A stretch of 39,670 bases of DNA from Marinomonas pontica (GCF_026191375.1 NZ_JAODTL010000010.1:1-39670); one strand, 5' to 3'. Shown: positions 26,573 through 35,612, counted from the stretch's first letter. Numbers and translations: made by a program. The notes: generated by a model from the sequence alone, not told the origin.

Positions 26573-27682
26573 TTACTCAAGCTCACGAGCATTGATGTAA
26601 GCGCGTTCAGACACTTCATGCCATGCTCTTACTTTCGCACCAAACTCTTTGAATGAGTCATACACTTTTTGGCTCATTGGATCGGCTGCTGCCACTTCTT
26701 CCAATGTTTCTGTAGACGCTTTTTTCAATGCAGACAAGACATCATCAGGGAAAGGTTTTAACGTCACGTTATGTTCGTTAATAAGCGTTTGCAGTGCGGA
26801 GTTGTTCAATGCTGTGAACTCATCCAACATCTCGGCGTTCGCTTGGCGTGTCGCTGCACGTACGATCAACTGTAGGTCTTTTGGCAAAGCCTCAAACGCT
26901 TCTTTGTTGTACAGCGCTTCCATCGTTGAACCTGGCTCGTGCCAACCTGGGTAGTAATAGAACTTCGCCGCTTTGTACAAACCAAACGCTAGGTCGTTAT
27001 AAGGTCCAACCCACTCGGTTGCGTCAATCGCGCCAGTTTGCAAGGAAGTAAAGATCTCACCACCTGGCAAGTTAATTGGCGTACCGCCCACTTTCTTCAA
27101 TACTTCGCCACCAAGGCCTGGAATACGCATTTTTAGACCTTGGAAGTCTTCCAACGAGTTGATTTCTTTATTGAACCAGCCGCCCATTTGCACACCAGTG
27201 TTACCTGCTGCCATTGGGATTAGGTTAAAGGGTGCGTAAATTTCTTCCCATAGTTTCAAACCGCCGCCATGGTGAATCCAAGAGTTGATTTCTTGTGCCG
27301 TGAAGCCAAATGGTACCGCGGTAAAGAACTGCGCAGCTGGCGCTTTGCCTTTCCAATAATAGGCTGCACCATGACCCATTTGTGCTGTGCCACGAGACAC
27401 CGCATCAAACACTTCCAACGCAGGAACCAATTCGCCTGCCGCATACACTTTGACATTAATGCGGCCATTGGACATTTCGTTGATGCTTTTGGCTAGGTTT
27501 TCAGCCCCCGTACCCAAACCTGGAAAGTTTTTTGGCCAAGTCGTGACCATTTTCCAGTTAATGACTTCGGCTTTCTTTTCTACTTTTGCGGTTTCTTTTT
27601 CTTCTGATCCACCACATGCCACCAAAGTGGCTGCCGTCAAACCGACTAAGGCCAGTTTGCCCCACGTTTTTATTTTTATCAT
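26573..27682 (-). CDS. dctP: TRAP transporter substrate-binding lipoprotein (DctP/TakP type), copy 1
   Basis: A 369-residue TRAP binding protein of the alpha-keto acid/mannitol branch (COG4663). The N-terminus is a lipoprotein signal with lipobox LVAC (Cys23), followed by an acidic/lysine-rich linker. Family phrases are WKMVTTWPKNFPGLGTGAE, AAGELVPALEVFDAVSRGTA, KMRIPGLGGEVLKKVGG and DATEWVGPYNDLAFGL. Arg, Gln and Trp of these motifs match positions that bind the carboxylate in TakP, although I recall those positions rather than having aligned them. It has its own ribosome-binding site (TGAGGGA). It is a paralogue of the next gene, and its natural membrane partners are probably dctQ and dctM at 18.4-20.4 kb. 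Confidence 0.9.
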   Translation of the reverse strand: MIKIKTWGKLALVGLTAATLVACGGSEEKETAKVEKKAEVINWKMVTTWPKNFPGLGTGAENLAKSINEMSNGRINVKVYAAGELVPALEVFDAVSRGTAQMGHGAAYYWKGKAPAAQFFTAVPFGFTAQEINSWIHHGGGLKLWEEIYAPFNLIPMAAGNTGVQMGGWFNKEINSLEDFQGLKMRIPGLGGEVLKKVGGTPINLPGGEIFTSLQTGAIDATEWVGPYNDLAFGLYKAAKFYYYPGWHEPGSTMEALYNKEAFEALPKDLQLIVRAATRQANAEMLDEFTALNNSALQTLINEHNVTLKPFPDDVLSALKKASTETLEEVAAADPMSQKVYDSFKEFGAKVRAWHEVSERAYINARELE

Positions 27683-27847
27683 TTGCTATCCCTCAGGAGA
27701 CTGATTGCGTTTATTGTTATTGGACTTAGCTTTAAAACTCAAGCAACCCTAATTGCCTTTGCGTCAACGCCCTATAATAAGGATTGAAATTGACCCTTTA
27801 GTCACATTTTATGCACTAAGTGTACTGAATAGTATGAATTGCTGTGC

Positions 27848-27867
27848 GGGCGCTCAAGCCCTTTTTT
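27848..27867 (+). terminator. Short terminator-like hairpin with six U residues on the plus strand
   Basis: GGGC-GCTCAA-GCCC followed by TTTTTT, in the gap between the two dctP copies. Read on the plus strand it would terminate a transcript, but no plus-strand gene lies before it. The stem is only 4 bp, so it may be chance. Confidence 0.3.
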
Positions 27868-27914
27868 GATATTTATTTACAAATGGTCAGAATAGTCATT
27901 TAAAGACAAACAAA

Positions 27915-27950
27915 AAGAAGCCCTGTTATCCGTCGATAACAGGGCTTCTT
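27915..27950 (-). terminator. Terminator of dctP copy 2
   Basis: A 16-bp perfect stem (AAGAAGCCCTGTTATC / GATAACAGGGCTTCTT) with a four-base loop, followed by TTTGTTTG on the minus strand, 28 bases beyond the stop of the upstream dctP. It shows that the two dctP copies are separate transcription units. Confidence 0.88.
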
Positions 27951-27978
27951 GGAATCGCAGGCTTTGTACTCTAAGACA

Positions 27979-29091
27979 TCAGTCTATTGCGCGAGCATTG
28001 ATGAACGCACGTTCAGAAATGTCATGCCACTGGTTAACTGAGTTCAAAAATGCCGTGAAAGAATCGTACACTTTTTGGCTCATCGGATCGTTTGCCGCCA
28101 CTTCTTTAAGTGTTTCATCAGACGCCACTCGCAGTGCTTCTAGCAAATCTTTCGGGAACTTTTTCAACACCACGTGGTGATCATTCACTAACGTCGTCAA
28201 AGCCGCATCGTTTCGAGCGGTAAATTCGCTCAACATATCCAAATTGGCTTGCTGAGCGGCAGTACGAACAATCTCTTGCAAATCCGTCGGCAAGGCATTA
28301 AATGCGTCTTTGTTCACTAACGCTTCAACGGCAGAACCCGGCTCTTGCCAACCTGGGTAATAGTAGTATTTTGCGGCTTTGTACAAACCAAACGCTAAGT
28401 CGTTATAAGGTCCCACCCACTCAGTCGCATCAATCGTTCCCGTCTGCAACGCTGTGAATATTTCGCTGCCGGGTAAGTTAATGGTTACCGCACCAACTTT
28501 CTTCAGCACCTCACCACCTAACCCTGGCATACGCATTTTCAAACCTTGGAAATCCGCCAGAGAATTGATCTCTTTATTAAACCAGCCGCCCATTTGTGCG
28601 CCCGTGTTACCTGCCGCCATGGGGATGATATTAAAGGGAGCGTACACTTCTTCCCACAGCTTCAAACCACCACCATAGTCGAGCCACGCGTTGAATTCTT
28701 GTGCCGTCATACCAAAAGGCACAGAAGAAAAGAACTGCACCGCAGGCGCTTTGCCTTTCCAATAATACGCCGTGCTGTGTCCCATTTCTGCCGTGCCGCG
28801 AGAGACCGCATCAAACACTTCCAGAGCAGGAACCAATTCGCCCGCCGCATAGACTTTGACATCCAAACGTCCATTCGACATTTTCGTAATGTTTTTCGCT
28901 AATTCGTCCGCAGAGGTTCCCAAGCCCGGGAAATTCTTTGGCCACGTTGTGACCATTTTCCAGTGAATGGTCTCCGCTTTCTTTTCAACTTTTGCCGCGT
29001 CTTCCGTCTTCTCTGAACCGCCACACGCGACCAAAGTCAAAGCAAACAAACCAGCGAACGCCAATTTGCCCAATACCATTAAATTACGCAT
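27979..29091 (-). CDS. dctP: TRAP transporter substrate-binding lipoprotein (DctP/TakP type), copy 2
   Basis: A 370-residue paralogue of the neighbouring copy, with the same lipobox (LVAC, Cys23), the same EDAAKVEKKAE-like linker, and nearly identical core motifs (WKMVTTWPKNFPGLGTSAD, KMRMPGLGGEVLKKVGA, ATEWVGPYNDLAFGL). Differences cluster in GTPINLPGGEI versus AVTINLPGSEI and in the C-terminal helices. This looks like a tandem duplication followed by divergence, so the two may differ in ligand range. It has its own ribosome-binding site and terminator. It is likely a partner of the unlinked dctQM. Confidence 0.9.
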   Translation of the reverse strand: MRNLMVLGKLAFAGLFALTLVACGGSEKTEDAAKVEKKAETIHWKMVTTWPKNFPGLGTSADELAKNITKMSNGRLDVKVYAAGELVPALEVFDAVSRGTAEMGHSTAYYWKGKAPAVQFFSSVPFGMTAQEFNAWLDYGGGLKLWEEVYAPFNIIPMAAGNTGAQMGGWFNKEINSLADFQGLKMRMPGLGGEVLKKVGAVTINLPGSEIFTALQTGTIDATEWVGPYNDLAFGLYKAAKYYYYPGWQEPGSAVEALVNKDAFNALPTDLQEIVRTAAQQANLDMLSEFTARNDAALTTLVNDHHVVLKKFPKDLLEALRVASDETLKEVAANDPMSQKVYDSFTAFLNSVNQWHDISERAFINARAID

Positions 29092-29251
29092 TATTTTCCC
29101 TCAGGGAGCCAGTTACTTAATATTTTGAATCTGTCTGTGACATGAGAAAGCGACGCCCAACATCACTCACCATTGAAGATTTGATCAACAACCAACGCAT
29201 ATCAAAATATCGCCCGTTATTGTGTTTTTATTATAGGATCAGACAGAAAAA

Positions 29252-29284
29252 CGCCCTTTTGATGTAAAAAACATCAAAAGGGCG
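29252..29284 (-). terminator. Terminator of the Gfo/Idh/MocA oxidoreductase gene
   Basis: A 14-bp perfect stem (CGCCCTTTTGATGT / ACATCAAAAGGGCG) with a five-base loop, followed by TTTTTCTG on the minus strand. It lies 61 bases past the stop of the gene at 29346. Confidence 0.88.
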
Positions 29285-29345
29285 AAAGATAATAAGAACT
29301 GGAGGAATTTTGCTCAACCCTTTTTTGCGATTTATCGAGACGAAT

Positions 29346-30413
29346 TTACTTCGCAGAAAAATTAGGGACATAACCCCACGACATACGCTGACCACTTTCG
29401 GCTGATTGCTCCGCCAAACACAACAGATAAATCAGCTGACAAGCCTGCTCCATCGAAACCGGAGCCTCACCTTTACCAAGAATCGCATCACGTAATTGCC
29501 CGTAAAACGCGGCATACTCGCCATGCGTTGCGGCTTCTTGGACACAATCGATGTTATCTTGCGAATGCGCCACAAAACGCGTGATCTTTTGCTCAGCGGC
29601 TCGTGAAGGGAAATCGGCTTCCCAAGGCATTTGCCCTGCTCGTAGCGCCTCTTCCTGTGGGTCTAACCCCACACATTGCCAACTTCCTTTAGTAAATCTT
29701 GCGTTGAAGCGGCGCATTTCACCGGCCTCAAACGGCGTCGAGGCCAAACGCACACGTTTGTCGTCGTAACCAAACTCCACTTCAAACCAATCATGGGTTT
29801 GACTACCGTCGCGTAGCTTATCAATACTCGCATGCAACCACTTCGGCGGCCCAAATAAACTCAATGCCTGATCTAAAATATGCGGCCCTAAATCCCAAAA
29901 AATCCCCGTACCAACACCCGGCTCTTCGCGCCAACGGGCTTGTGCCGTCGGACGAAAACGATCAAAGCGAGAATCCAAATGCTTCAACTCACCCAACTCA
30001 CCGCTTTCAATTAATGTTTTAAGACGCAGAAAATCGCCATCAAAACGACGATTCTGGTAAACACAAAACACCAAGCCTTTTTGCTTCGCCAAAGCACACA
30101 AAGCTTCTATCTGAGATAAACGGGTGACAGATGGCTTTTCCAACAACACATGCTTGCCGTTTTCCAACGCCAGCTTTGCCTGATCAAAATGCAACGTATT
30201 CGGCGTCGTAATCACCACCAAATCCACATCCGGCGCGGCAAATACAGACTCCGCAGACGACACCACAGACACATCAGGCAACACCGCCCTCACCTCATCC
30301 GCCTTTGAACTGCAAACATACGACATCGTCATGTCAGGATCATTCATCACAAACGGCGCATGAAACACCCGCCCCGACAAACCAAAACCAATCAAACCAA
30401 CGCGAATCGCCAT
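29346..30413 (-). CDS. ydgJ: Gfo/Idh/MocA-family NAD(P)-dependent oxidoreductase, YdgJ-like
   Basis: A 355-residue enzyme with an N-terminal Rossmann fold (VGLIGFGLSGRVFHAPF), the family motif LLEKPSVT, containing the active-site EKP, and a C-terminal alpha/beta domain with FDRFRPTAQARWREEPG and GIFWDLGPHILDQAL. Its overall plan and motifs are close to E. coli YdgJ (SHFDRFRP, YDLAPHLLDQA), an oxidoreductase of unassigned substrate. It probably oxidises or reduces a sugar-type alcohol with NAD(P). It has its own terminator, and is not obviously linked with the neighbouring transport genes. Confidence 0.87.
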   Translation of the reverse strand: MAIRVGLIGFGLSGRVFHAPFVMNDPDMTMSYVCSSKADEVRAVLPDVSVVSSAESVFAAPDVDLVVITTPNTLHFDQAKLALENGKHVLLEKPSVTRLSQIEALCALAKQKGLVFCVYQNRRFDGDFLRLKTLIESGELGELKHLDSRFDRFRPTAQARWREEPGVGTGIFWDLGPHILDQALSLFGPPKWLHASIDKLRDGSQTHDWFEVEFGYDDKRVRLASTPFEAGEMRRFNARFTKGSWQCVGLDPQEEALRAGQMPWEADFPSRAAEQKITRFVAHSQDNIDCVQEAATHGEYAAFYGQLRDAILGKGEAPVSMEQACQLIYLLCLAEQSAESGQRMSWGYVPNFSAK

Positions 30414-30750
30414 GTCACACTCCTTATTAGCTAAATACTTACAACTCTAAACAGTTTACATCTAATCGAAAAAATTTGCTGCAATTAAAAAAAATTACTG
30501 AGTTACAATCGGAAAAACGAGAGAAATAGCGAAGTACACAAATGGCTAAACCGCTGGGGAACAGACAACGAACTTGAAGCTCTATTGCTGCCGATACGCT
30601 TTGCTGCGCAACAAGCGCAAAGGAAAATACTCAGCGTTCTTTTAGCAAGGCAACCTTAAATTATCTCGCTGTCTGATTTGCGCTGACGCGCTGAGCTTGC
30701 GAAGCAGGCGCAAGCAAATCAGGCAACGAGATATTCCATCTAAACCAAAC
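30414..30750. other. Intergenic region between uvrD and the ydgJ-like gene, with nested inverted repeats
   Basis: 337 bases. The part next to uvrD holds a long imperfect inverted repeat (30663-30732). A second smaller one (GCTTTGCTGCGC / GCGCAAAG) is at about 30598-30624. The plus strand is open from about 30493 to 30659 without an ATG or ribosome-binding site, ending KILSVLLARQP; I do not call it a gene. Promoter elements of the ydgJ-like gene should lie at 30414-30480. Confidence 0.45.
30663..30732. repeat. REP-like or cruciform inverted repeat after uvrD
   Basis: Outer arms ATCTCGCTGTCTGATTTGC (30663-30681) and GCAAATCAGGCAACGAGAT (30714-30732) pair over 19 bases with two mismatches. The 32-base interior contains a smaller palindrome (GCTTGCGAAGC). 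It lies 19 bases beyond the uvrD stop and could serve as a 3' end structure, or be an interspersed repeat. Confidence 0.6.
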
Positions 30751-32964
30751 CTAAAGCACTTCCAGTTTAGCAAACGACAACACTAGCCACTTAGTGCCTT
30801 CGTCATCAAAATTGACCTGTACGCGTGCTTGTGGGCCTTGGCCTTCGTAGTTGATCACCAAGCCTTCACCAAACACAGGATGATTCACTCGATCCCCCAT
30901 ATTCACGGTAACTTCTGGCGCTTTGTAACTGTTTAACACACTGCTGTTTTGCAGTTTGTTCTTTTCAAAGTTGTAATCAGGGCGCTGCAAAGACACTGGA
31001 CGGCTGACTTGAGAGCGAAGACGCACTTCTTCCAAACATTCCGGTGGCAACTCTTTGATAAAGCGCGAAGGGCTATTAAACGATTCGCTACCAAACAAAC
31101 GACGAGATTCCGCGTACGTGATGTAAAGCTTTTCCATCGCGCGGGTAATGCCCACATAGCAAAGGCGACGCTCTTCTTCGAGTCGACCTGGTTCTTCGAA
31201 AGACATCTTGCTTGGAAAAACGTTTTCTTCCACGCCGGTTAAGAACACCAATGGGAATTCGAGACCCTTCGCCGAATGCAGTGTCATCAATTGTACTGCG
31301 TCTTGGTATTCGTCCGCTTGCGCATCGCCCGCATCCAAAACCGCTTTGTCCAAGAAGGCCATCAACGGCGAGCTAAACTCTTCGTCCTCATCGCTCCAAC
31401 TGAATCCGCCAGCCGCACCCACCAATTCTTTTAAGTTTTCGATCCGTGCTTCGCCCTTCTCGCCTTTCTCTTTTTCGTGGAAAGGAATCAAACCCGCTTC
31501 TTCAATAATCTGCTCGAAAATATCATTCAGGTTCAAATCAGGCTGTTGAACGGTCGTACTCAAGCCTTCAATAAGGTGTAAAAATGCCTTGATGGCATTG
31601 GTTGCACGAGCCGTCATCAATGACTGACGCACGACTTCCTGTGCGGCTTGCCACATGGAACAGCCATTATCACGGGCAATTTCACGCAAGGTTCCGATGC
31701 TACGTTCACCAATACCACGAGGTGGCACGTTGATCACTCGTTCCATGGCGCCATCGTCATTTGGATCGAGAGCCAAACGGGCGTAAGCCAAGGCATTTTT
31801 GATCTCAAGACGATCGTAGAATCTGTGCCCACCGTAAATCCGATAAGCAATCTGTTCCCTAACTAAGCATTCCTCGATCACTCGCGACTGGGCATTGGAG
31901 CGATACAGAATTGCCATGTCCGTCAGTGAAGTGCCTTTGTCGCGCCATTGTTTGATAATGCCAAGAATGAAGCGCGCTTCGTCCTGTTCATTAAACCCGG
32001 CATAGAGTGAAATAGGATCGCCTTCACCACTGTCCGTCCAAAGCTCTTTCCCCAAGCGGTCGTCGTTGTGTTTGATCAAGCCGTTGGCCGCTTTCAGAAT
32101 ATGACCGGTTGAGCGGTAGTTTTGCTCCAAACGGATGGTGCCAACGTCTTTAAAATCTTTGGTGAAATTTTGGATATTTTCAATTTTCGCGCCACGCCAA
32201 CCGTAAATCGATTGGTCGTCATCGCCAACAGCGGTAATTGTGCCTTCGCTGCCCACCATGATGCGTAACCAAGCGTATTGAATGGTGTTGGTATCTTGAA
32301 ACTCGTCCACCAGCACATGACGAAAACGGTCTTGATAATGGCGTAACAAGGCAGGCGTGCTGAGCATCAGTTCGTGTGCTCGCAATAACAATTCACCAAA
32401 ATCCAGTAAACCGCCACGCTCACAAGCTTCTTCGTAGTGGTAATACAATTCGCGCATGCCTTTAGAGAAAGGGTCATGGCTGTCTGGCACATGAGCCGCA
32501 CGGCGACCTTCGTCTTTTTGTGCGTTGATAAACCAAGACACTTGTTTAGGTGGCCAGCGAGTATCGTCGATATTCAGTTCGCGCATGATGCGTTTTATGA
32601 GTCGCAACTGGTCGTCACTGTCCATTATCTGGAAATTTTCTTTCAACCCCGCATCACGCCAATGAGCACGCAATAAGCGATGCGCTAAACCGTGGAAAGT
32701 CCCCACCCACATGCCTTGTGGAGGAACGCCCACGAGCTGTTCGATACGCCCTTGCATCTCACGTGCCGCTTTATTGGTAAAAGTCACCGCCATCAGGCTG
32801 TAAGGTGATAATTCGTAAGCGTGCATCAACCACGCAATGCGGTGCACCAAGACTCGGGTTTTCCCCGACCCAGCGCCAGCCAATACCAGACTGTTTTGTA
32901 GCGGTGCGGCCACCGCTTCACGCTGTTTGTCATTGAGTGAATCGAGGATAAAAGAAACGTCCAT
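30751..32964 (-). CDS. uvrD: DNA helicase II UvrD
   Basis: A 737-residue superfamily 1A helicase for mismatch and nucleotide excision repair. Motifs in order: the Q motif LNDKQREAV, Walker A AGAGSGKT, Ia TFTNKAAREMQ, the TFHGLAHRLLR segment, motif II VDEFQDTN, motif III GDDDQSIYGWRGA, motif IV QNYRST, motif V LMTLHSAKGLEF and motif VI VGITRAMEKLY. The C-terminal end (GMGDRVNHPVFGEGLV-like region) is the UvrD tail. Length and tail separate it from Rep and PcrA. It is divergent from the small gene at 33149. Confidence 0.95.
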   Translation of the reverse strand: MDVSFILDSLNDKQREAVAAPLQNSLVLAGAGSGKTRVLVHRIAWLMHAYELSPYSLMAVTFTNKAAREMQGRIEQLVGVPPQGMWVGTFHGLAHRLLRAHWRDAGLKENFQIMDSDDQLRLIKRIMRELNIDDTRWPPKQVSWFINAQKDEGRRAAHVPDSHDPFSKGMRELYYHYEEACERGGLLDFGELLLRAHELMLSTPALLRHYQDRFRHVLVDEFQDTNTIQYAWLRIMVGSEGTITAVGDDDQSIYGWRGAKIENIQNFTKDFKDVGTIRLEQNYRSTGHILKAANGLIKHNDDRLGKELWTDSGEGDPISLYAGFNEQDEARFILGIIKQWRDKGTSLTDMAILYRSNAQSRVIEECLVREQIAYRIYGGHRFYDRLEIKNALAYARLALDPNDDGAMERVINVPPRGIGERSIGTLREIARDNGCSMWQAAQEVVRQSLMTARATNAIKAFLHLIEGLSTTVQQPDLNLNDIFEQIIEEAGLIPFHEKEKGEKGEARIENLKELVGAAGGFSWSDEDEEFSSPLMAFLDKAVLDAGDAQADEYQDAVQLMTLHSAKGLEFPLVFLTGVEENVFPSKMSFEEPGRLEEERRLCYVGITRAMEKLYITYAESRRLFGSESFNSPSRFIKELPPECLEEVRLRSQVSRPVSLQRPDYNFEKNKLQNSSVLNSYKAPEVTVNMGDRVNHPVFGEGLVINYEGQGPQARVQVNFDDEGTKWLVLSFAKLEVL

Positions 32965-33148
32965 TGCATTCCGCCATGATTAATTAATAAATTTGTCACA
33001 AAAAACACGTAAAAATAGGTTGATTTTTAATCTATTTGAGTTTTTTATTAGCTTGAAAATGAGTTGTCTGTCTATTTTGACTTTTTTTAACTGTCGATGA
33101 CAGTGGTCTATGCACTCAATGTCATCGAACGTCCAAAAGGGTATAACG

Positions 33149-33343
33149 ATGAGCGATTTTGCGGAAACATTAACTGAAGTAAAAACCGACATAATGCATG
33201 CATCCATTAGCTTGGAAAATGAATCAAAAGAACGAAATCAAAAGGAAGATGCAGCGCGTATGTTAAAAGCCCGACGTGCAATTGAACAGCACTTAGAACA
33301 AAAACGTTTGAACCAAGACATTTCAAACGGCTGGGACGATTAG
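33149..33343 (+). CDS. Small hydrophilic protein, PA3496-family-like
   Basis: A 64-residue protein (from MSDFAETLTEVKTDIM) with a charged helical C-terminal half, AARMLKARRAIEQHLEQKRL, then an acidic end (NGWDD). It resembles the small PA3496-type proteins of Pseudomonas, which also end in an arginine-rich helix plus acidic tail. Function is unknown. I chose the ATG at 33149, with AAGGG nine bases upstream, over an ATG at 33110. A 9-bp hairpin follows at 33382. Confidence 0.6.
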   Translation: MSDFAETLTEVKTDIMHASISLENESKERNQKEDAARMLKARRAIEQHLEQKRLNQDISNGWDD

Positions 33344-33381
33344 TTTTCTCTCGTTAAGCTGACACAGTCAGGTACGCGACA

Positions 33382-33404
33382 AGACCTAACATTTGGTTAG
33401 GTCT
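33382..33404 (+). terminator. Hairpin after the small protein gene
   Basis: A 9-bp perfect stem (AGACCTAAC / GTTAGGTCT) with a five-base loop 38 bases past the stop, followed by AGAAGTTTTG. It is a weak terminator candidate. The rest of the gap up to 33637 holds the promoter region of the aminotransferase and no gene that I can see. Confidence 0.5.
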
Positions 33405-33637
33405 AGAAGTTTTGTCACACCAAAAAACGCCATTGGATTGGCTCAACGATGAACGCTCTGCGTAATTTGCTACATTTTTCTCATCGACTTATCCATTTCC
33501 CTCATCCTACACAGTAATTCCGTCCCCATTTCCCTCAGCTTATAGCGGTTACTCACGTCTTGGAGTACCATATAGCCTGATTTTTATATCTTCTAATCCA
33601 TAATAAAAAAAGAAAATAACCCTCTTGGGGAGTTACT

Positions 33638-34834
33638 ATGTTTGAACATATCCAAGCTGCTCCTGCAGACCCAATTCTTGGCCTGAATGACGCTTACAAA
33701 AAAGATTCCAATCCCAATAAAATTAACTTGGGCGTTGGTGTATACAAAGACGAGCAAGGTAATACGCCTATTTTAAAGGCGGTAAAACAAGCCGAGGAAC
33801 GCTTGTTGACTCAAGAAACAACCAAAAGCTACCTAAGCATCGAAGGCGCACCCGCTTATCGATCTGCCGTGCAAACGCTTTTATTTGGTAAAGACCACCC
33901 CATCATTACCAAGCAGCTTGCTCAAACAGCCCATACCCCTGGCGGCACTGGCGCATTACGCGTCGCAGCAGAATTCATTAAAAAGCACTTACCAGAAGCC
34001 ACTATTTGGGTCAGTAACCCAACATGGGCAAACCACCAATCGGTTTTTCAATCGGTTGGTTTGGAAGTGGGCAGTTATGCGTATTACAACGCAGACAATA
34101 AATCGTTGGACTTTGAAGCCCTGCTTGCGAGCTTGTCTCAAGTTCCTGAAGGTGATGTAGTGTTGTTCCACGGTTGTTGCCACAACCCAACGGGCATCGA
34201 CCCTACACCAGAGCAATGGTACCAACTTGCTAAGTTGTGCAGTAAACAAGGCTTCTTGCCGTTGTTTGACTTCGCTTATCAAGGTTTTGGTCAGGGCTTG
34301 CAAGAAGACGCTCAAGGCTTACGCACCTTCTTAGAACACGTGCCGGAAATGTTGATCGCCAGCTCATTCTCAAAGAACTTCGGTTTGTACAACGAACGTG
34401 TTGGTGCACTGACGATTCTTTGTGAAACCGCTGAACAAGCGGAAACGGCGTTCACTCAAATCAAACGCTGCATTCGCACCAACTATTCCAATCCGCCATC
34501 TCACGGCTCGGCGGTGGTTGCCGAGATTCTGAATGACCCAGAATTGTTTGCACTGTGGGAAAGTGAAGTCAAAGCCATGCGTACTCGCATTCACGAAATG
34601 CGCAGCTTGTTTGTGAACACATTACGCATCAAAGGCGTAAGCCAAGATTTCTCGTTTATTTCACAACAGCAAGGCATGTTCTCTTTTTCTGGTCTTACAC
34701 CAGATCAAGTGGCTCAGCTGCGTAAAGAGTTCGGCATTTACATTGTTGGCTCAGGACGTATCAGCGTAGCGGGTATGACGCACGACAACATGGAACCTTT
34801 GTGTGACGCGATTGCGAATATCTTGAAAGGCTAA
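33638..34834 (+). CDS. Aromatic amino acid / aspartate aminotransferase (AspC/TyrB family)
   Basis: A 398-residue fold-type I PLP enzyme transferring amino groups between aspartate or aromatic amino acids and 2-oxoglutarate. Family signatures: [47 protein letters not shown], the PLP Asp and Tyr in [11 protein letters not shown], the PLP Lys in [15 protein letters not shown], and GRISVAGM near the C-terminus. The usual length. Sequence alone does not separate AspC from TyrB. Ribosome-binding site GGGGAG. A strong terminator follows. Confidence 0.9.
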   Translation: MFEHIQAAPADPILGLNDAYKKDSNPNKINLGVGVYKDEQGNTPILKAVKQAEERLLTQETTKSYLSIEGAPAYRSAVQTLLFGKDHPIITKQLAQTAHTPGGTGALRVAAEFIKKHLPEATIWVSNPTWANHQSVFQSVGLEVGSYAYYNADNKSLDFEALLASLSQVPEGDVVLFHGCCHNPTGIDPTPEQWYQLAKLCSKQGFLPLFDFAYQGFGQGLQEDAQGLRTFLEHVPEMLIASSFSKNFGLYNERVGALTILCETAEQAETAFTQIKRCIRTNYSNPPSHGSAVVAEILNDPELFALWESEVKAMRTRIHEMRSLFVNTLRIKGVSQDFSFISQQQGMFSFSGLTPDQVAQLRKEFGIYIVGSGRISVAGMTHDNMEPLCDAIANILKG

Positions 34835-34856
34835 GAGCAAATAAGCTCACGTCAAT

Positions 34857-34888
34857 AAACGGCTTCAACCTCTTGGTTAAGCCGTTTT
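34857..34888 (+). terminator. Rho-independent terminator after the aminotransferase
   Basis: Stem AAACGGCTTCAACC / GGTTAAGCCGTTT with one mismatch and a TCTT loop, followed by TTTTTT. It is 22 bases after the stop. Confidence 0.85.
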
Positions 34889-34975
34889 TTTATGGGCACA
34901 GTTCAACTTGGTTGTGTTCTGACTAAAAAGACTGCTACTTTAAGCCCGTCGTTTTTACCACACAGAGACCATTTC

Positions 34976-35602
34976 ATGACTGCTACACTACTTTATTGCT
35001 ATGACCCAATGTGCAGCTGGTGTTGGGGATTTCGCCCGACTTGGACAAAACTACAAAAAGCCTTACAGCCTTTGATCGACTCTGACCAATTGTCGATTCA
35101 ACCCATGCTAGGCGGCCTAGCAGTTGATTCAGATACCCCCATGGCAAAAGAAATGAAAGCCAAGCTTGAAGCGACATGGAAGAACATCCAGTCCACATTA
35201 GGTATGGAGTTTAATTTCGACTTCTGGCAAAACAATACACCACGCCGTTCAACTTACCCCGCCTGTCGAGCGTGCTACGTCGCAAGAGACATGGGGCTAG
35301 AAGATGAGATGTACCATGCGATTCAAGAAGCCTATTACGTAAAGGCCAAGAATCCATCGGATCTTGATACATTAACCGAATGCGCAGAACACATAGGCAT
35401 GAATGCAGAAGGTTTTAATAAAGCCATGCAACACGTCAAACACAAGCAGCTTATCGAGCAAGAAATACTTCAAGCAAGGCAATTAGGGTTAAACTCATTT
35501 CCCTCTTTAGCACTACTAAAAGGCGACACGCTCATCTCAATTTCACTTGATTATAAAGACCCTGCAAGCATGGTCACGGCCATAAAAAAGGCGCTGTCAT
35601 AG
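34976..35602 (+). CDS. DsbA-family thioredoxin-fold protein (COG3531-like)
   Basis: A 208-residue thioredoxin-fold protein with the redox motif CSWCWGF near the N-terminus (CYDPMCSWCWGFRPTW) and a C-terminal stretch typical of the fold (LGLNSFPSLALLKGD, with cis-Pro). It has no signal peptide, so it is probably cytoplasmic, related to the predicted disulfide isomerases of COG3531 and the FrnE group. I chose the ATG at 34976; an in-frame ATG at 34892 overlaps the preceding terminator and would add an odd leader. The stop codon lies inside the terminator hairpin that follows. Confidence 0.82.
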   Translation: MTATLLYCYDPMCSWCWGFRPTWTKLQKALQPLIDSDQLSIQPMLGGLAVDSDTPMAKEMKAKLEATWKNIQSTLGMEFNFDFWQNNTPRRSTYPACRACYVARDMGLEDEMYHAIQEAYYVKAKNPSDLDTLTECAEHIGMNAEGFNKAMQHVKHKQLIEQEILQARQLGLNSFPSLALLKGDTLISISLDYKDPASMVTAIKKALS

Positions 35603-35612
35603 CGCCTTTTTT
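35584..35612. terminator. Terminator overlapping the end of the DsbA-family gene
   Basis: A 12-bp stem (AAAAAAGGCGCT / AGCGCCTTTTTT) with a five-base loop. The TAG stop codon is in it (35600-35602). The flanking A and T runs make it usable for the convergent PAP2 gene too. Confidence 0.85.

Noticed and set aside
30493..30659. Plus-strand open frame ending KILSVLLARQP
   Set aside because: It has no start codon or ribosome-binding site and overlaps repeat structures, so it is noted only as a possible relic.
33090..33104. ACTGTC-GAT-GACAGT palindrome upstream of the small gene and uvrD, considered as a LexA box
   Set aside because: The spacing between CTGT and ACAG is five bases, whereas the gammaproteobacterial LexA site has eight, so SOS control is not supported.
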